Shown piece by piece: positions 26,392 through 34,841 of a stretch of DNA of 64,000 nucleotides; the stretch's first letter is position 1, and every line of letters starts with the position of its first letter. This DNA comes from an uncultured Ignavibacteriales bacterium (GTDB lineage: Bacteria > Bacteroidota > Ignavibacteria > Ignavibacteriales > Ignavibacteriaceae): positions 1 through 64,000 of the forward strand of contig CAIYTF010000091.1 of NCBI GenBank assembly GCA_903929035.1, given 5' to 3'. Both the position numbers and the translations under genes were made by a program. The notes under the pieces were generated by a model. That model worked only from the letters and a program-made list of their open reading frames with translations, did not search any database and was not told the DNA's origin.

Positions 26392-28461
26392 ATGCCCAAT
26401 AGATTAATAAACGAAAAAAGCCAATATTTACTACAACATTCAAATAACCCTGTTGATTGGTTTCCTTGGGGAGATGAAGCATTTGCCAAAGCCGCGGAAG
26501 ATAATAAACCTGTATTTCTTTCAATAGGTTATTCAGCCTGCCATTGGTGCCACGTTATGGAACGGGAATCTTTTGAGGATGAAGATGTTGCTGATTATTT
26601 AAATCAATATTTTATAGCAGTCAAAGTTGATAGAGAAGAACGTCCCGATATTGACTCCGTATATACGCGTGTTTGCCAGATGATGACAGGCGGCGGCGGA
26701 TGGCCAATGACAATAATTATGACACCCGAAAAGAAACCTTTTTTTGCAGGAACTTACTTTCCCAAAATTACCAAAATGAATCGCCCTGGACTTTTGGATA
26801 TATTGACTCGCGTAGCGGATTTATGGCAGAATGAACAAGATGACATTATTGATTCAGCAGAAAACATCACGAAACAACTCCGTTCAGAAACACCGGCTAT
26901 ATTAGGTGAAGATATAGGTCCCGCTACACTGCACACCGCGATAGAGCAATTCGCGCGAAGCTATGACAATGAATATGGAGGATTTGGCAGTGCTCCAAAA
27001 TTTCCAACTCCGTATAATCTCATTTATCTGCTGCGCTATTCTCATTTTTCCAGCAACGAGCATTCACAAAATATGGCTCTGGAAACACTCAAAAAAATGT
27101 ATGCCGGCGGTATCTATGATCATATCGGTTTTGGATTTCACCGTTATTCGACAGATAAAAAATGGCTGCTTCCCCACTTTGAAAAAATGCTTTATGACCA
27201 GGCTATGCTAATGCTTGCATACACGGAAGCCTATAAAAAAACTAAAGATACTTTTTACCTGAATGTTATAGACGAAATATACCGGTATGTTTCCCGTGAT
27301 TTGCGCTCACCGGAAGGTGCATTTTATTCCGCGGAAGATGCTGATAGTGATGGTGTTGAAGGAAAATTTTATATTTGGCATCAATCTGAAATTGAGAGTT
27401 TATTAGGCAATGATGCACCCCTTTTTATTGAAGCTTATTCAATTAAGGATGATGGAAATTTTCAAGATCCGCTTAATGCTGAATACACAGGAGAAAATAT
27501 TCTTCATATTGCAGCTTCACCGGAAGAATTGGCATTTCACCGCGGCACCACGGTTGAAAATATAAATGACAGTTTAGATAAATGCAGATCAGTGCTGTTT
27601 ACGGAACGACAAAAGAGAGTCAAGCCCCTTCGCGATGAGAAAATATTAACGGATTGGAATGGATTAATGATTGCCGCTCTTGCTTATGCCGGAGCCGCGA
27701 CAAATAATCAAAAGTACGTAATCGCGGCTGAATCAGCGGCAAATTTTCTGCTTGAAAAGCTATCGCCTGCAGAAACGAAACTAATGCACCGGTATAAGGA
27801 CGGCGAAGCCGCTATTACCGGAATGCTTGAAGATTACGCGTTTTTTATATGGGGACTTATTGAACTTTATACTGCTACACATAAAGCAATATATCTGGTG
27901 AGAGCAATTGGTTTCACGAATCAGGTAATTAAGCATTTTAATGATTCTATTTACGGCGGGTTTTATTTTACAGCGGACTATGGCGAAGAACTGCTTACGC
28001 GTCAAAAGGAGATTTACGATGGTGCTATCCCGTCAGGAAATTCGATAATGTTTCATAATCTTCTCCGTATCGGCAGACTAACCGCGGCGGATAAATTAAT
28101 AAATGAAGCTGAAATGATTATTCGATCATTTTCTGAAATAGTAAAGAAGACTCCCTCTGCTTTCACCTGTTTTTTAAGCGGGATGTTTTATTTAATCAAC
28201 AAGGTACACGAAGTTGTTGTAGCCGGTGACCCTAACAATCCCGAAACACGAACAGCATTGGAAATTCTGCGCGCGTGCTATCAACCTAATATGACAATAT
28301 TTTTACGTGACCCCAAGCTGAAAGACTCTTTCCTGCAGCTAATCGCGCCTCATACGGAGAATATGATTCCAGCGGATGATGATCCTATTTTTTATCTTTG
28401 CCATAATTTTGAATGCGAATATCCGACAGGAGATATTGCAGCTTTATTAGAAAGACTTTAA
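26392..28461 (+). CDS. Thioredoxin-domain protein, YyaL/DUF255 (SSP411-like) family
   Basis: 689 residues, the standard length. The N-terminal ~170 residues are the DUF255 thioredoxin-like domain: '[21 protein letters not shown]', '[20 protein letters not shown]' with a CHWC redox motif, and '[13 protein letters not shown]'. The rest is an alpha/alpha six-hairpin barrel of the glycosidase type ('[17 protein letters not shown]', '[29 protein letters not shown]', '[14 protein letters not shown]', '[13 protein letters not shown]'). Members are widespread in bacteria and animals, and the biochemical role is not settled. No signal peptide, so cytoplasmic. It is a single gene. Confidence 0.93.
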   Translation: MPNRLINEKSQYLLQHSNNPVDWFPWGDEAFAKAAEDNKPVFLSIGYSACHWCHVMERESFEDEDVADYLNQYFIAVKVDREERPDIDSVYTRVCQMMTGGGGWPMTIIMTPEKKPFFAGTYFPKITKMNRPGLLDILTRVADLWQNEQDDIIDSAENITKQLRSETPAILGEDIGPATLHTAIEQFARSYDNEYGGFGSAPKFPTPYNLIYLLRYSHFSSNEHSQNMALETLKKMYAGGIYDHIGFGFHRYSTDKKWLLPHFEKMLYDQAMLMLAYTEAYKKTKDTFYLNVIDEIYRYVSRDLRSPEGAFYSAEDADSDGVEGKFYIWHQSEIESLLGNDAPLFIEAYSIKDDGNFQDPLNAEYTGENILHIAASPEELAFHRGTTVENINDSLDKCRSVLFTERQKRVKPLRDEKILTDWNGLMIAALAYAGAATNNQKYVIAAESAANFLLEKLSPAETKLMHRYKDGEAAITGMLEDYAFFIWGLIELYTATHKAIYLVRAIGFTNQVIKHFNDSIYGGFYFTADYGEELLTRQKEIYDGAIPSGNSIMFHNLLRIGRLTAADKLINEAEMIIRSFSEIVKKTPSAFTCFLSGMFYLINKVHEVVVAGDPNNPETRTALEILRACYQPNMTIFLRDPKLKDSFLQLIAPHTENMIPADDDPIFYLCHNFECEYPTGDIAALLERL

Positions 28462-28606
28462 ATTGGGGTTCCTGAAAAAGTCCAAATATCAATTTAGTAT
28501 TATACTTTAAATTACCTTATTATTTTACCCAACTATCGGGATACGGTTCAGAAATCCCGACTAATTGTAGTAAATTACTAACGAAATTATTTTAAAAACT
28601 AACTAA

Positions 28607-28690
28607 GGGCTCGTTCGCAAATAACTTTATCACGCAAAGACCGCAAAGGGTTATATGTTGGAAGATGTAAAGGTTATTTCTTGACGAGTG
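28607..28690. repeat. Dispersed intergenic repeat, copy 2
   Basis: Begins 'GGGCTCGTTCGCAAATAAC' and ends 'AAAGGTTATTTCTTGACGAG'; the ends are inverted repeats of about 20 bp with few mismatches. The middle, 'CACGCAAAGACCGCAAAGGG', is the family core. Its right end overlaps the GTG codon that the ORF track takes as the start of the DUF218 gene. Confidence 0.8.
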
Positions 28691-28723
28691 CTAAAGTATT
28701 ATCTCCATTATTTTTTAGAGTTT

Positions 28724-29752
28724 ATGCCCAAAAAAGAAGGCTTACTTTCCAAACATTTTATTAAATTAATTCTCCTCGAATTTGCGGGCTTAGTGCTTTT
28801 ACTCTTCATCAAATATTGGAATCAGGATATTTCAGTCTTTCAATTCAATTGGCACTATACCGGAAATTTAATTAATATTATAACCTCCGGTGTGGTTATG
28901 TTAAGCCTCATTTGCGTCAGATTAATTAATCCTCAGTATTTTTATGCTTTCAGCAAAGTTTTGATGCGATTTTCGGTTGCAGGGACAGTATGCCTTGTTA
29001 TTGGCAGGCTGCTCCTTTTATTTCCTATTCAGGTTCCCGTCATATATCTATTTAATCAACCGGTAAAGCGAATAATGGTGGGCGGCTTTTTCAGTCTATA
29101 TCAAATCACGCAAATATTTATTATTATTTATTGTTGGATGATTATATTCGGAAGTACGGGAAATAATTTGTTTAGAGCTTTGATTTATAATTTAGGTATA
29201 ATAGTTGTCTTTGTTGCTTTCGTATTGTTTTTCTTGCTGAGTTACAAAACTCTTCCATTGCAAAAGAAAAACACAAAGTATGATGTAGGTGTGGTTTTGG
29301 GAGCCGCCGTATGGCCTAACAACCATCCAAGTCCGATTCTCATTTCACGGCTGCAAAAAGCGATTGAATTGTATCAAGGGAAAATAATCGATAAAATACA
29401 GCTAACCGGTTCAAATGCGCCAGGTGAAATGTCTGAAGCAGAGGTCTCACGCGCATATCTTGATTCAAACTACGCTTTGCCCAAAACAGATATTATTATT
29501 GAAGAAAAGACTTCATCGACAACCGAACAAATCAGATATATCAAGAATGAATTAATTGAAAAACAAGCATTGAAAAATATTGCCGTAATTTCAGATTCAT
29601 ATCACCTTCCCAGGATTAACGAGATTGCCAAATTCTATAATGTTAAACTCCACACGTTTGGCGTGGAAATAAAACTGAACGACCAAATTGGGATCGTGTA
29701 TCATTTGCGCGAAAGTCTTGCACTTATGATGTTCTGGTTGTTTGCTTTATAA
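28724..29752 (+). CDS. DUF218 (YdcF/SanA-like) membrane protein
   Basis: 342 residues from ATG 28724, chosen over GTG 28688 because the latter lies in the terminal repeat of a dispersed element. Four to five membrane helices fill the first ~190 residues. The cytoplasmic or periplasmic DUF218 domain follows: 'YDVGVVLGAAVWPNNHPSPILISRLQKAIELY', 'KIQLTGSNAPGEMSEAEVSRAYL', 'IIIEEKTSSTTEQIRYIKNEL', 'IAVISDSYHLPRINEIAKFY'. Related SanA/ElyC proteins affect envelope barrier function and peptidoglycan or enterobacterial-antigen lipid carrier use. The role here is by analogy only. Confidence 0.85.
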   Translation: MPKKEGLLSKHFIKLILLEFAGLVLLLFIKYWNQDISVFQFNWHYTGNLINIITSGVVMLSLICVRLINPQYFYAFSKVLMRFSVAGTVCLVIGRLLLLFPIQVPVIYLFNQPVKRIMVGGFFSLYQITQIFIIIYCWMIIFGSTGNNLFRALIYNLGIIVVFVAFVLFFLLSYKTLPLQKKNTKYDVGVVLGAAVWPNNHPSPILISRLQKAIELYQGKIIDKIQLTGSNAPGEMSEAEVSRAYLDSNYALPKTDIIIEEKTSSTTEQIRYIKNELIEKQALKNIAVISDSYHLPRINEIAKFYNVKLHTFGVEIKLNDQIGIVYHLRESLALMMFWLFAL

Positions 29753-29775
29753 CTCGAAGTACTTTTTTTTTCTCT

Positions 29776-29806
29776 AAGGACTCGTTCATAAATAACATTA
29801 ACAATC
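29776..29806. repeat. Dispersed intergenic repeat, left end only
   Basis: 'AGGACTCGTTCATAAATAAC' then 'ATTAACAAT' is the left end of the family found complete at 31653. The remainder is missing. It lies about 25 bp after the DUF218 stop. Confidence 0.65.
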
Positions 29807-29873
29807 ATTGGCTTTAGACTAATTGAAGTAGTGCTGCCTGCTAACTCATCAATAGTTTTGCAGAAAGAAGTAT

Positions 29874-30272
29874 CTACCGTATAGTTAGCCTGTTATTACG
29901 TAAACCGGAAGACCCTTGTCCCCCGTAACTTTCAATAGCAGCCTCAATATTTGGGAATACATCAAATTGGTGTATTATTCTTGTCAGTTCTAACATATTT
30001 CTAACACCCTGCTGCAACCCGACCAATCGCAAATCGCCGCCGACAGCAGAAATTCTCCGCAGAGAAACAACAATTGCACCTGTAAATGCCGAATCCATAT
30101 ATTCACACGCGCTAAGATTTACTATTAGCCTCCTGGTACCGAGATCAATATCACTTGAGAGGATATTTTTAAAATCTTCTGCTTCATTAGATGTTGCTCT
30201 ACCGGCAAGCACTACTTCAACAACAATGTCCGAATATACTTCTCGCCTGAAATCATAATTATTTGAATTCAT
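29874..30272 (-). CDS. STAS-domain protein (anti-sigma-factor antagonist type)
   Basis: 132 residues from ATG 30272; the ORF-track start at 30320 adds 16 residues with no support. One STAS domain covers most of it: 'VVEVVLAGRATSNEAEDFKNIL', 'RRLIVNLSACEYMDSAFTGAIVVSLRRI', 'GGDLRLVGLQQGVRNMLELT', 'FDVFPNIEAAIESYG'. The Ser in 'MDSAFTG' is at the position phosphorylated in SpoIIAA/RsbV-type antagonists. No anti-sigma kinase is adjacent, so its partner is elsewhere. Confidence 0.85.
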   Translation of the reverse strand: MNSNNYDFRREVYSDIVVEVVLAGRATSNEAEDFKNILSSDIDLGTRRLIVNLSACEYMDSAFTGAIVVSLRRISAVGGDLRLVGLQQGVRNMLELTRIIHQFDVFPNIEAAIESYGGQGSSGLRNNRLTIR

Positions 30273-30769
30273 AATTGTCAACCTATTCTTTATTATCATC
30301 AGATGGTTTTGTAAAAGCATTTTTATTTCTTAGAGACACAATTGATAGACGTAAATATACCCGATGGTAAAATTAACCTGTTTACGCGATATCAAATCAT
30401 AGTGTTCCCTCGCTTTAATTTTGAATTTATCTCAAAAACTAAATATACTCATTTTTTTCTCAAAATAAATATTCTGAATCTATTTTTCTATTTTTCGCCA
30501 AATTGTGTTTGGCACTCTCCGGTTCGGCATATTTTTATAGTCGTAAAGATGCAAAGTGCAACGGCACTCCCGCGCTGAATTGCCCTTGAACAATCACTAC
30601 AAAGAGCAAATAGTCGAAACATTTTTCATTTTATACCGTATATTTCATATTGCCATTTCATTTTTTTTCGCGTTAGAACAGATTAACTACTAATTGTGTC
30701 TAACTCATTGTTATATAAGTGATAATCGCGATTGTTTATCAATTTAATTTTCTAAATATTATCTGAATT
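30273..30769. other. Divergent intergenic region
   Basis: About 500 AT-rich bases between the STAS gene and the electron-transfer operon. The ORF at 30342 has no coding character. No hairpin terminator, tRNA or riboswitch fold is apparent. It must hold the promoter for the cytochrome operon. Confidence 0.4.
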
Positions 30770-31654
30770 ATGTCCAAAACTCTGCATCGCCTGTATATCG
30801 GGCTGTTTGTTATTATAACACTTGGTTCACTATTTATGCTTATCCATTACGGTTGGAGTGACTATTATTCACTGTCACCTGATGACAAACCCTATTCATT
30901 GAAACACGAGACTCTCAATCCATCCGGTTATTGGGGACACGCCTACGGCATATTTGGCACGGTTATACTCATTATTGGAGTTGTAACTTATATGCTCCGT
31001 AAACGCGTTAAGTTCTTTTCGCGTATAGGATTCCTAAAACATTGGTTAGAATTTCACATTTTTCTTTGCACACTTGGTCCCCTTTTTGTTCTTTTCCACA
31101 CTGAGTTTAAATTCGGAGGTATTGTAGCTGTCAGTTTTTGGAGTATGACTGCCGTTGTACTTAGCGGTGTAATAGGAAGATTCATCTACGTGCAAATTCC
31201 CCGGAGTATTGAAGGCTCCGAACTGAGCAGCACGGACATTGATCTTCTTAATAAAGAGTTAGATGAAAAATTGGTTTCGAGCGGACACCTGACTCCGGAA
31301 CAAACGAAAAAAATTCAGTCGTTATTCCCGCGTGAAGCTGACTATGAACTTTCTTCTGTCGAAGCGTTATCTTTCTTTTTAAAAGATTTTTTCCTTTTAA
31401 AAAAATCATTAAATTTGATTTTGGTTCAAATCAGAACTTTTGGTATTACAGATGAATTACTTATCAAGAACACCATTCGTTCCGTAATTAAATCTAAACT
31501 TATCCTCAAAAGGAGGATTAAGCTGCTAAAGGCAATGCAGAAACTATTGCATCACTGGCATATTTTCCATCTGCCTTTTGCCATCGTTATGTTTATCATA
31601 ATGGTTATTCACGTGGTAGTTACTATAACATTCGGTTATCGCTGGATTTTTTAG
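30770..31654 (+). CDS. Dihaem cytochrome b-like membrane protein
   Basis: 294 residues with five or six membrane helices and a soluble loop (about 145-240). Two helices carry histidines exactly 14 residues apart: His96/His110 in the second pair ('HWLEFHIFLCTLGPLFVLFH') and His267/His281 in the last ('FHLPFAIVMFIIMVIH'). Paired histidines at this spacing ligate two stacked haems b in cytochrome b/b6-type proteins, so a dihaem quinol-reactive subunit is likely. No family name is recognised. It is followed, across a dispersed repeat, by an iron-sulfur flavoprotein and three multihaem cytochromes, and I take it as the quinone-facing part of that system. Confidence 0.7.
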   Translation: MSKTLHRLYIGLFVIITLGSLFMLIHYGWSDYYSLSPDDKPYSLKHETLNPSGYWGHAYGIFGTVILIIGVVTYMLRKRVKFFSRIGFLKHWLEFHIFLCTLGPLFVLFHTEFKFGGIVAVSFWSMTAVVLSGVIGRFIYVQIPRSIEGSELSSTDIDLLNKELDEKLVSSGHLTPEQTKKIQSLFPREADYELSSVEALSFFLKDFFLLKKSLNLILVQIRTFGITDELLIKNTIRSVIKSKLILKRRIKLLKAMQKLLHHWHIFHLPFAIVMFIIMVIHVVVTITFGYRWIF

Positions 31655-31752
31655 GACTCGTTCAAAAATAACATTAACACTTTCTCACGCGAAGACGCAA
31701 AGACCGCAAAGGGTTATGTGTTGAAAGATGTAAATGTTATTTCTTTACAATG
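31653..31752. repeat. Dispersed intergenic repeat, copy 3
   Basis: Begins 'AGGACTCGTTCAAAAATAAC', overlapping the stop codon of the preceding gene, and ends 'TAAATGTTATTTCTTTACA'. The core is 'CTCACGCGAAGACGCAAAGA'. This is the best-preserved left half of the family. It separates the cytochrome b-like gene from the flavoprotein gene. Confidence 0.8.
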
Positions 31753-31851
31753 ACTTAGTTAACTAAAATCCGCGTATTCTTTTCCTGCTCCGACTAATCA
31801 TCGGTGCAATGGGAATTTATTTATTCAATAAAATTAACAAAGTACTCTGAT

Positions 31852-33186
31852 ATGGATGATCTGTTAGGCACCGGTATTTATATTATTGCATTCGCGATAG
31901 CCGCTTTTGTGGTTTTGTGGTATATCCGCTCAGTGCGCAAACAAAACCGCGAAACAAAAAGTAAAATAGTAAAAGCGAAAGAATTTGGTCTCCACGAACC
32001 AATTACCCTGCACCCTGTTATTGACCAGGGAATGTGCATTGGAAGCGGTGCCTGCGTTGATGCCTGTCCCGAGAAAGATATTCTTGGAATAATCAACGGA
32101 CGTGTTGCAACTATTAACACTTCCAGATGTGTCGGGCACGGTGCCTGTTTCCACGCCTGCCCTGTCGAAGCAATTACACTTTGTATCGGTACTGAAAAAC
32201 GCGGCATCGATTTACCGCACGTGAATCAAGATTTTGAATCTAATGTTTCTATGCTATATATTGCAGGTGAACTTGGCGGTATGGGGCTTATTAAAAACTC
32301 CATCGAGCAAGGCAAATATGCCGTTGAAAACCTGACAAAAAAACTCAATAGAAATCTTGTTGCAGATTTTGATGTTATAATCATCGGGGCTGGACCTGCC
32401 GGATTCGCCGCTTCACTTGCAGCTCAGCAAAACAAACTTTCCTATCTGACTCTCGATCAGGACACGCTTGGCGGTACTGTATATCACTTCCCGCGCGCTA
32501 AAATCATTATGACTTCACCGGTTGATCTGCCTCTTCACGGGAAAGTAAAGTTGGTAGAAACTTCAAAAAAGGAACTCCTCGATTTATGGTCTGAAATTCG
32601 CGTTAAATTTAATCTTAATATTCGCGAACTTGAAAAAGTATTATCTGTCCGCAAAGAAAGTGATATTTTTCATCTCTCCAGCGTGAAACAAAACTACACG
32701 GCAAAAGCGATTGTTCTCGCGATTGGCAGAAGAGGAACACCGCGCAAACTTGGTGTCCCGGGCGAAGAAACTGAAAAGGTTTATTATAAACTTATAGAAC
32801 CGGAACTCTTAAAAGAACAAGACATTCTTGTTGTAGGCGGAGGGGATTCAGCTATTGAAACGGCTCTTCTACTCGCTGATGAAGGCAATAAAGTTACAAT
32901 CTCATATCGAAGCGATGCATTCGGCAGGCTGAAAGCAGGCAACCTTGATAAAATTTCAAAGGCTATAAAAAACAATGCCGTCAAGGTGCTATATTCCACA
33001 ACTGTTTCAGAAATCAAAGAGTCGGAAGTTATTCTCTCTGATAAATCCGGAAAAGCCGTCACGCTGCCAAACAACTTAGTATATGTGTTAATCGGCGGCG
33101 AACTCCCAAGCGAATTTATCCGCGATATCGGCATCTCAATAACCAAAAAGTTTGGCGAGGCTATTCTCTCCCATAAAAAGGATTAA
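31852..33186 (+). CDS. Membrane-anchored ferredoxin-type FAD/NAD(P)H oxidoreductase
   Basis: 444 residues from ATG 31852, preferred to GTG 31804. One N-terminal membrane helix ('IYIIAFAIAAFVVLWYI') leads into a two-cluster ferredoxin domain, 'MCIGSGACVDACPE' and 'RCVGHGACFHACPVEAI'. In both, the usual second cysteine is replaced (Ser, His). A two-dinucleotide-binding flavoprotein follows: 'DVIIIGAGPAGFAASLAAQ' for FAD and 'DILVVGGGDSAIETALLLADEG' for NAD(P). There is no CxxC disulfide, so it resembles YpdA-type more than thioredoxin reductase. It probably passes electrons between NAD(P)H and a membrane partner such as the upstream cytochrome b. Confidence 0.8.
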   Translation: MDDLLGTGIYIIAFAIAAFVVLWYIRSVRKQNRETKSKIVKAKEFGLHEPITLHPVIDQGMCIGSGACVDACPEKDILGIINGRVATINTSRCVGHGACFHACPVEAITLCIGTEKRGIDLPHVNQDFESNVSMLYIAGELGGMGLIKNSIEQGKYAVENLTKKLNRNLVADFDVIIIGAGPAGFAASLAAQQNKLSYLTLDQDTLGGTVYHFPRAKIIMTSPVDLPLHGKVKLVETSKKELLDLWSEIRVKFNLNIRELEKVLSVRKESDIFHLSSVKQNYTAKAIVLAIGRRGTPRKLGVPGEETEKVYYKLIEPELLKEQDILVVGGGDSAIETALLLADEGNKVTISYRSDAFGRLKAGNLDKISKAIKNNAVKVLYSTTVSEIKESEVILSDKSGKAVTLPNNLVYVLIGGELPSEFIRDIGISITKKFGEAILSHKKD

Positions 33187-33251
33187 GAAAAGTGAATATA
33201 CTCCTATTGCATAATCAGCTTTTATCTCAATCATTTGGCAGAACTGACAGA

Positions 33252-34841
33252 ATGAAAATAGTTGTAACATTTCTCTTTTTGTTTAGTATAAATGTCTATA
33301 CGCAAATTTCCCCCGGTGATCTGGCTTCCCCTCACTCGAAACTTGAAGGCGTTTCTAATTGTACAAAGTGTCACGATCTCGGCAAAAAAGTATCTCCTGC
33401 TAAATGTTTGGAGTGTCACAAAGAGATTAAAAACCTGATTAATAATGGGAAAGGTTATCACGCTTCTTCTGAAGTAAAAAGCAAGGAGTGTATGCAGTGC
33501 CACAAAGATCACCACGGCAAAAATTTTAAATTGTTTCGTTTTGACCCTAATACATTTGATCATAAAAAAACAACTTTCGAGTTAACCGGCAAGCATACGG
33601 GAATGAAATGCACCGATTGCCATCAAGCCAAATATCTATCTGATTCAAAATATAAGAACAAGAAAGACACTTATCTTGGGCTTGGTACAAAATGCGTAAA
33701 CTGTCACGAAGATTATCACCAAAAAACTTTAAGCAGCGATTGCGGTTCTTGCCATTCAACAAAAGCATTCAAGCCTGTTGAGAAATTTGACCACAACAAG
33801 ACAAAGTATAAACTGACCGGAAAACATATTGGCGTTGAATGCTTCAAATGTCATACCAAAGAAACAAAAAATGATAAGGCATCGCAACAATTTACAGGGT
33901 TAGATTTTGACAATTGTTCGCCCTGCCACAAAGATGTGCATAATAATAAACTTGGTGATGACTGCAAAAAATGTCATAGCACCGGTGGATTCAATCTAAC
34001 TCCTTCATCATCAACAGGCTTTGATCATAACAAAACCAATTATCCGCTTTTGGAAAAGCATATTGATGTTAAATGTAAATCCTGCCATACCCCTGAGCGT
34101 GGTCTGAAACCAAAATTTGCTCTTTGCATTGATTGTCACAAAGACAAGCATAACGGACAGTTTAACGATAAAGCGGGAAAGCTGAAAGACTGCAAAACTT
34201 GTCATACGATACAGGGTTTTTCACCTTCGCTGTTTTCAATTGAAGAACACAGCAAGACTAAATATCAATTATCAGGGGCGCATCTTTCAGTTGCCTGCTC
34301 CAAGTGCCACAATAATGAGCAATCAAAAGACTGGACGTTCAAACCGATGGAAACCCGATGCATAAAATGCCATCATAATGTTCACGGCAGCGAAATTAGT
34401 GCTGCTTTTCTTGGCAAGGATGAATGTGAAAAATGTCACGGTGTTGCTTCTTGGAAAATTATTACATTCCAGCACGATTCAACAAAATTCAAACTATTAG
34501 GCAGTCACCTTAAAACAACCTGTAACAACTGTCATTATCCGGAAACATCAAAGGGTGATCACGTGTATAAATTTAAATCTCTAAATCAAGATTGCATATC
34601 CTGTCATAAAGATATTCACTTTGATCAATTTAGAGTCGGCGAAATTACTAACTGTAATCAATGCCACAACTTTGACAATTGGAAAGCAGTGAAATTTGAC
34701 CATAGCCGAACAGCTTTTCAGCTAAACGGTGTACACGCGAATGTCAACTGTAATAAATGCCATAAAGAAGTATTGAGCGCCTCAAGAAAATATATTTTAT
34801 ATAAAAATGGAAACATTAAATGCGCTGCCTGTCACAAATAG
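33252..34841 (+). CDS. Exported multihaem cytochrome c with 20 haem motifs
   Basis: About 529 residues from ATG 33252 (MKIVVTFLFLFSINVYTQ signal peptide); the ORF-track GTG at 33192 adds 20 extra residues. I count 20 CXXCH motifs. They sit in a repeating frame of about 50-60 residues, 'FDHxxTxxxLTGxHxxVxCxxCH', e.g. 'FDHKKTTFELTGKHTGMKC' and 'FDHNKTKYKLTGKHIGVEC'; the extra histidines can serve as distal ligands. It is Lys-rich, unlike the next two cytochromes, and has no lipobox. Likely periplasmic, bridging the inner-membrane complex to the outer pair. Its 3' end overlaps the next start by 22 nt. Confidence 0.9.
   Translation: MKIVVTFLFLFSINVYTQISPGDLASPHSKLEGVSNCTKCHDLGKKVSPAKCLECHKEIKNLINNGKGYHASSEVKSKECMQCHKDHHGKNFKLFRFDPNTFDHKKTTFELTGKHTGMKCTDCHQAKYLSDSKYKNKKDTYLGLGTKCVNCHEDYHQKTLSSDCGSCHSTKAFKPVEKFDHNKTKYKLTGKHIGVECFKCHTKETKNDKASQQFTGLDFDNCSPCHKDVHNNKLGDDCKKCHSTGGFNLTPSSSTGFDHNKTNYPLLEKHIDVKCKSCHTPERGLKPKFALCIDCHKDKHNGQFNDKAGKLKDCKTCHTIQGFSPSLFSIEEHSKTKYQLSGAHLSVACSKCHNNEQSKDWTFKPMETRCIKCHHNVHGSEISAAFLGKDECEKCHGVASWKIITFQHDSTKFKLLGSHLKTTCNNCHYPETSKGDHVYKFKSLNQDCISCHKDIHFDQFRVGEITNCNQCHNFDNWKAVKFDHSRTAFQLNGVHANVNCNKCHKEVLSASRKYILYKNGNIKCAACHK

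Noticed and set aside
28688-28723. GTG at 28688 as the start of the DUF218 protein
   Set aside because: It lies in the terminal repeat of a dispersed element; ATG 28724 gives a normal N-terminus before the first helix.
30521-30580. Possible further copy of the dispersed repeat ('cgtaaagatgcaaagtg')
   Set aside because: Only about ten bases match the core and no terminal repeats are present.
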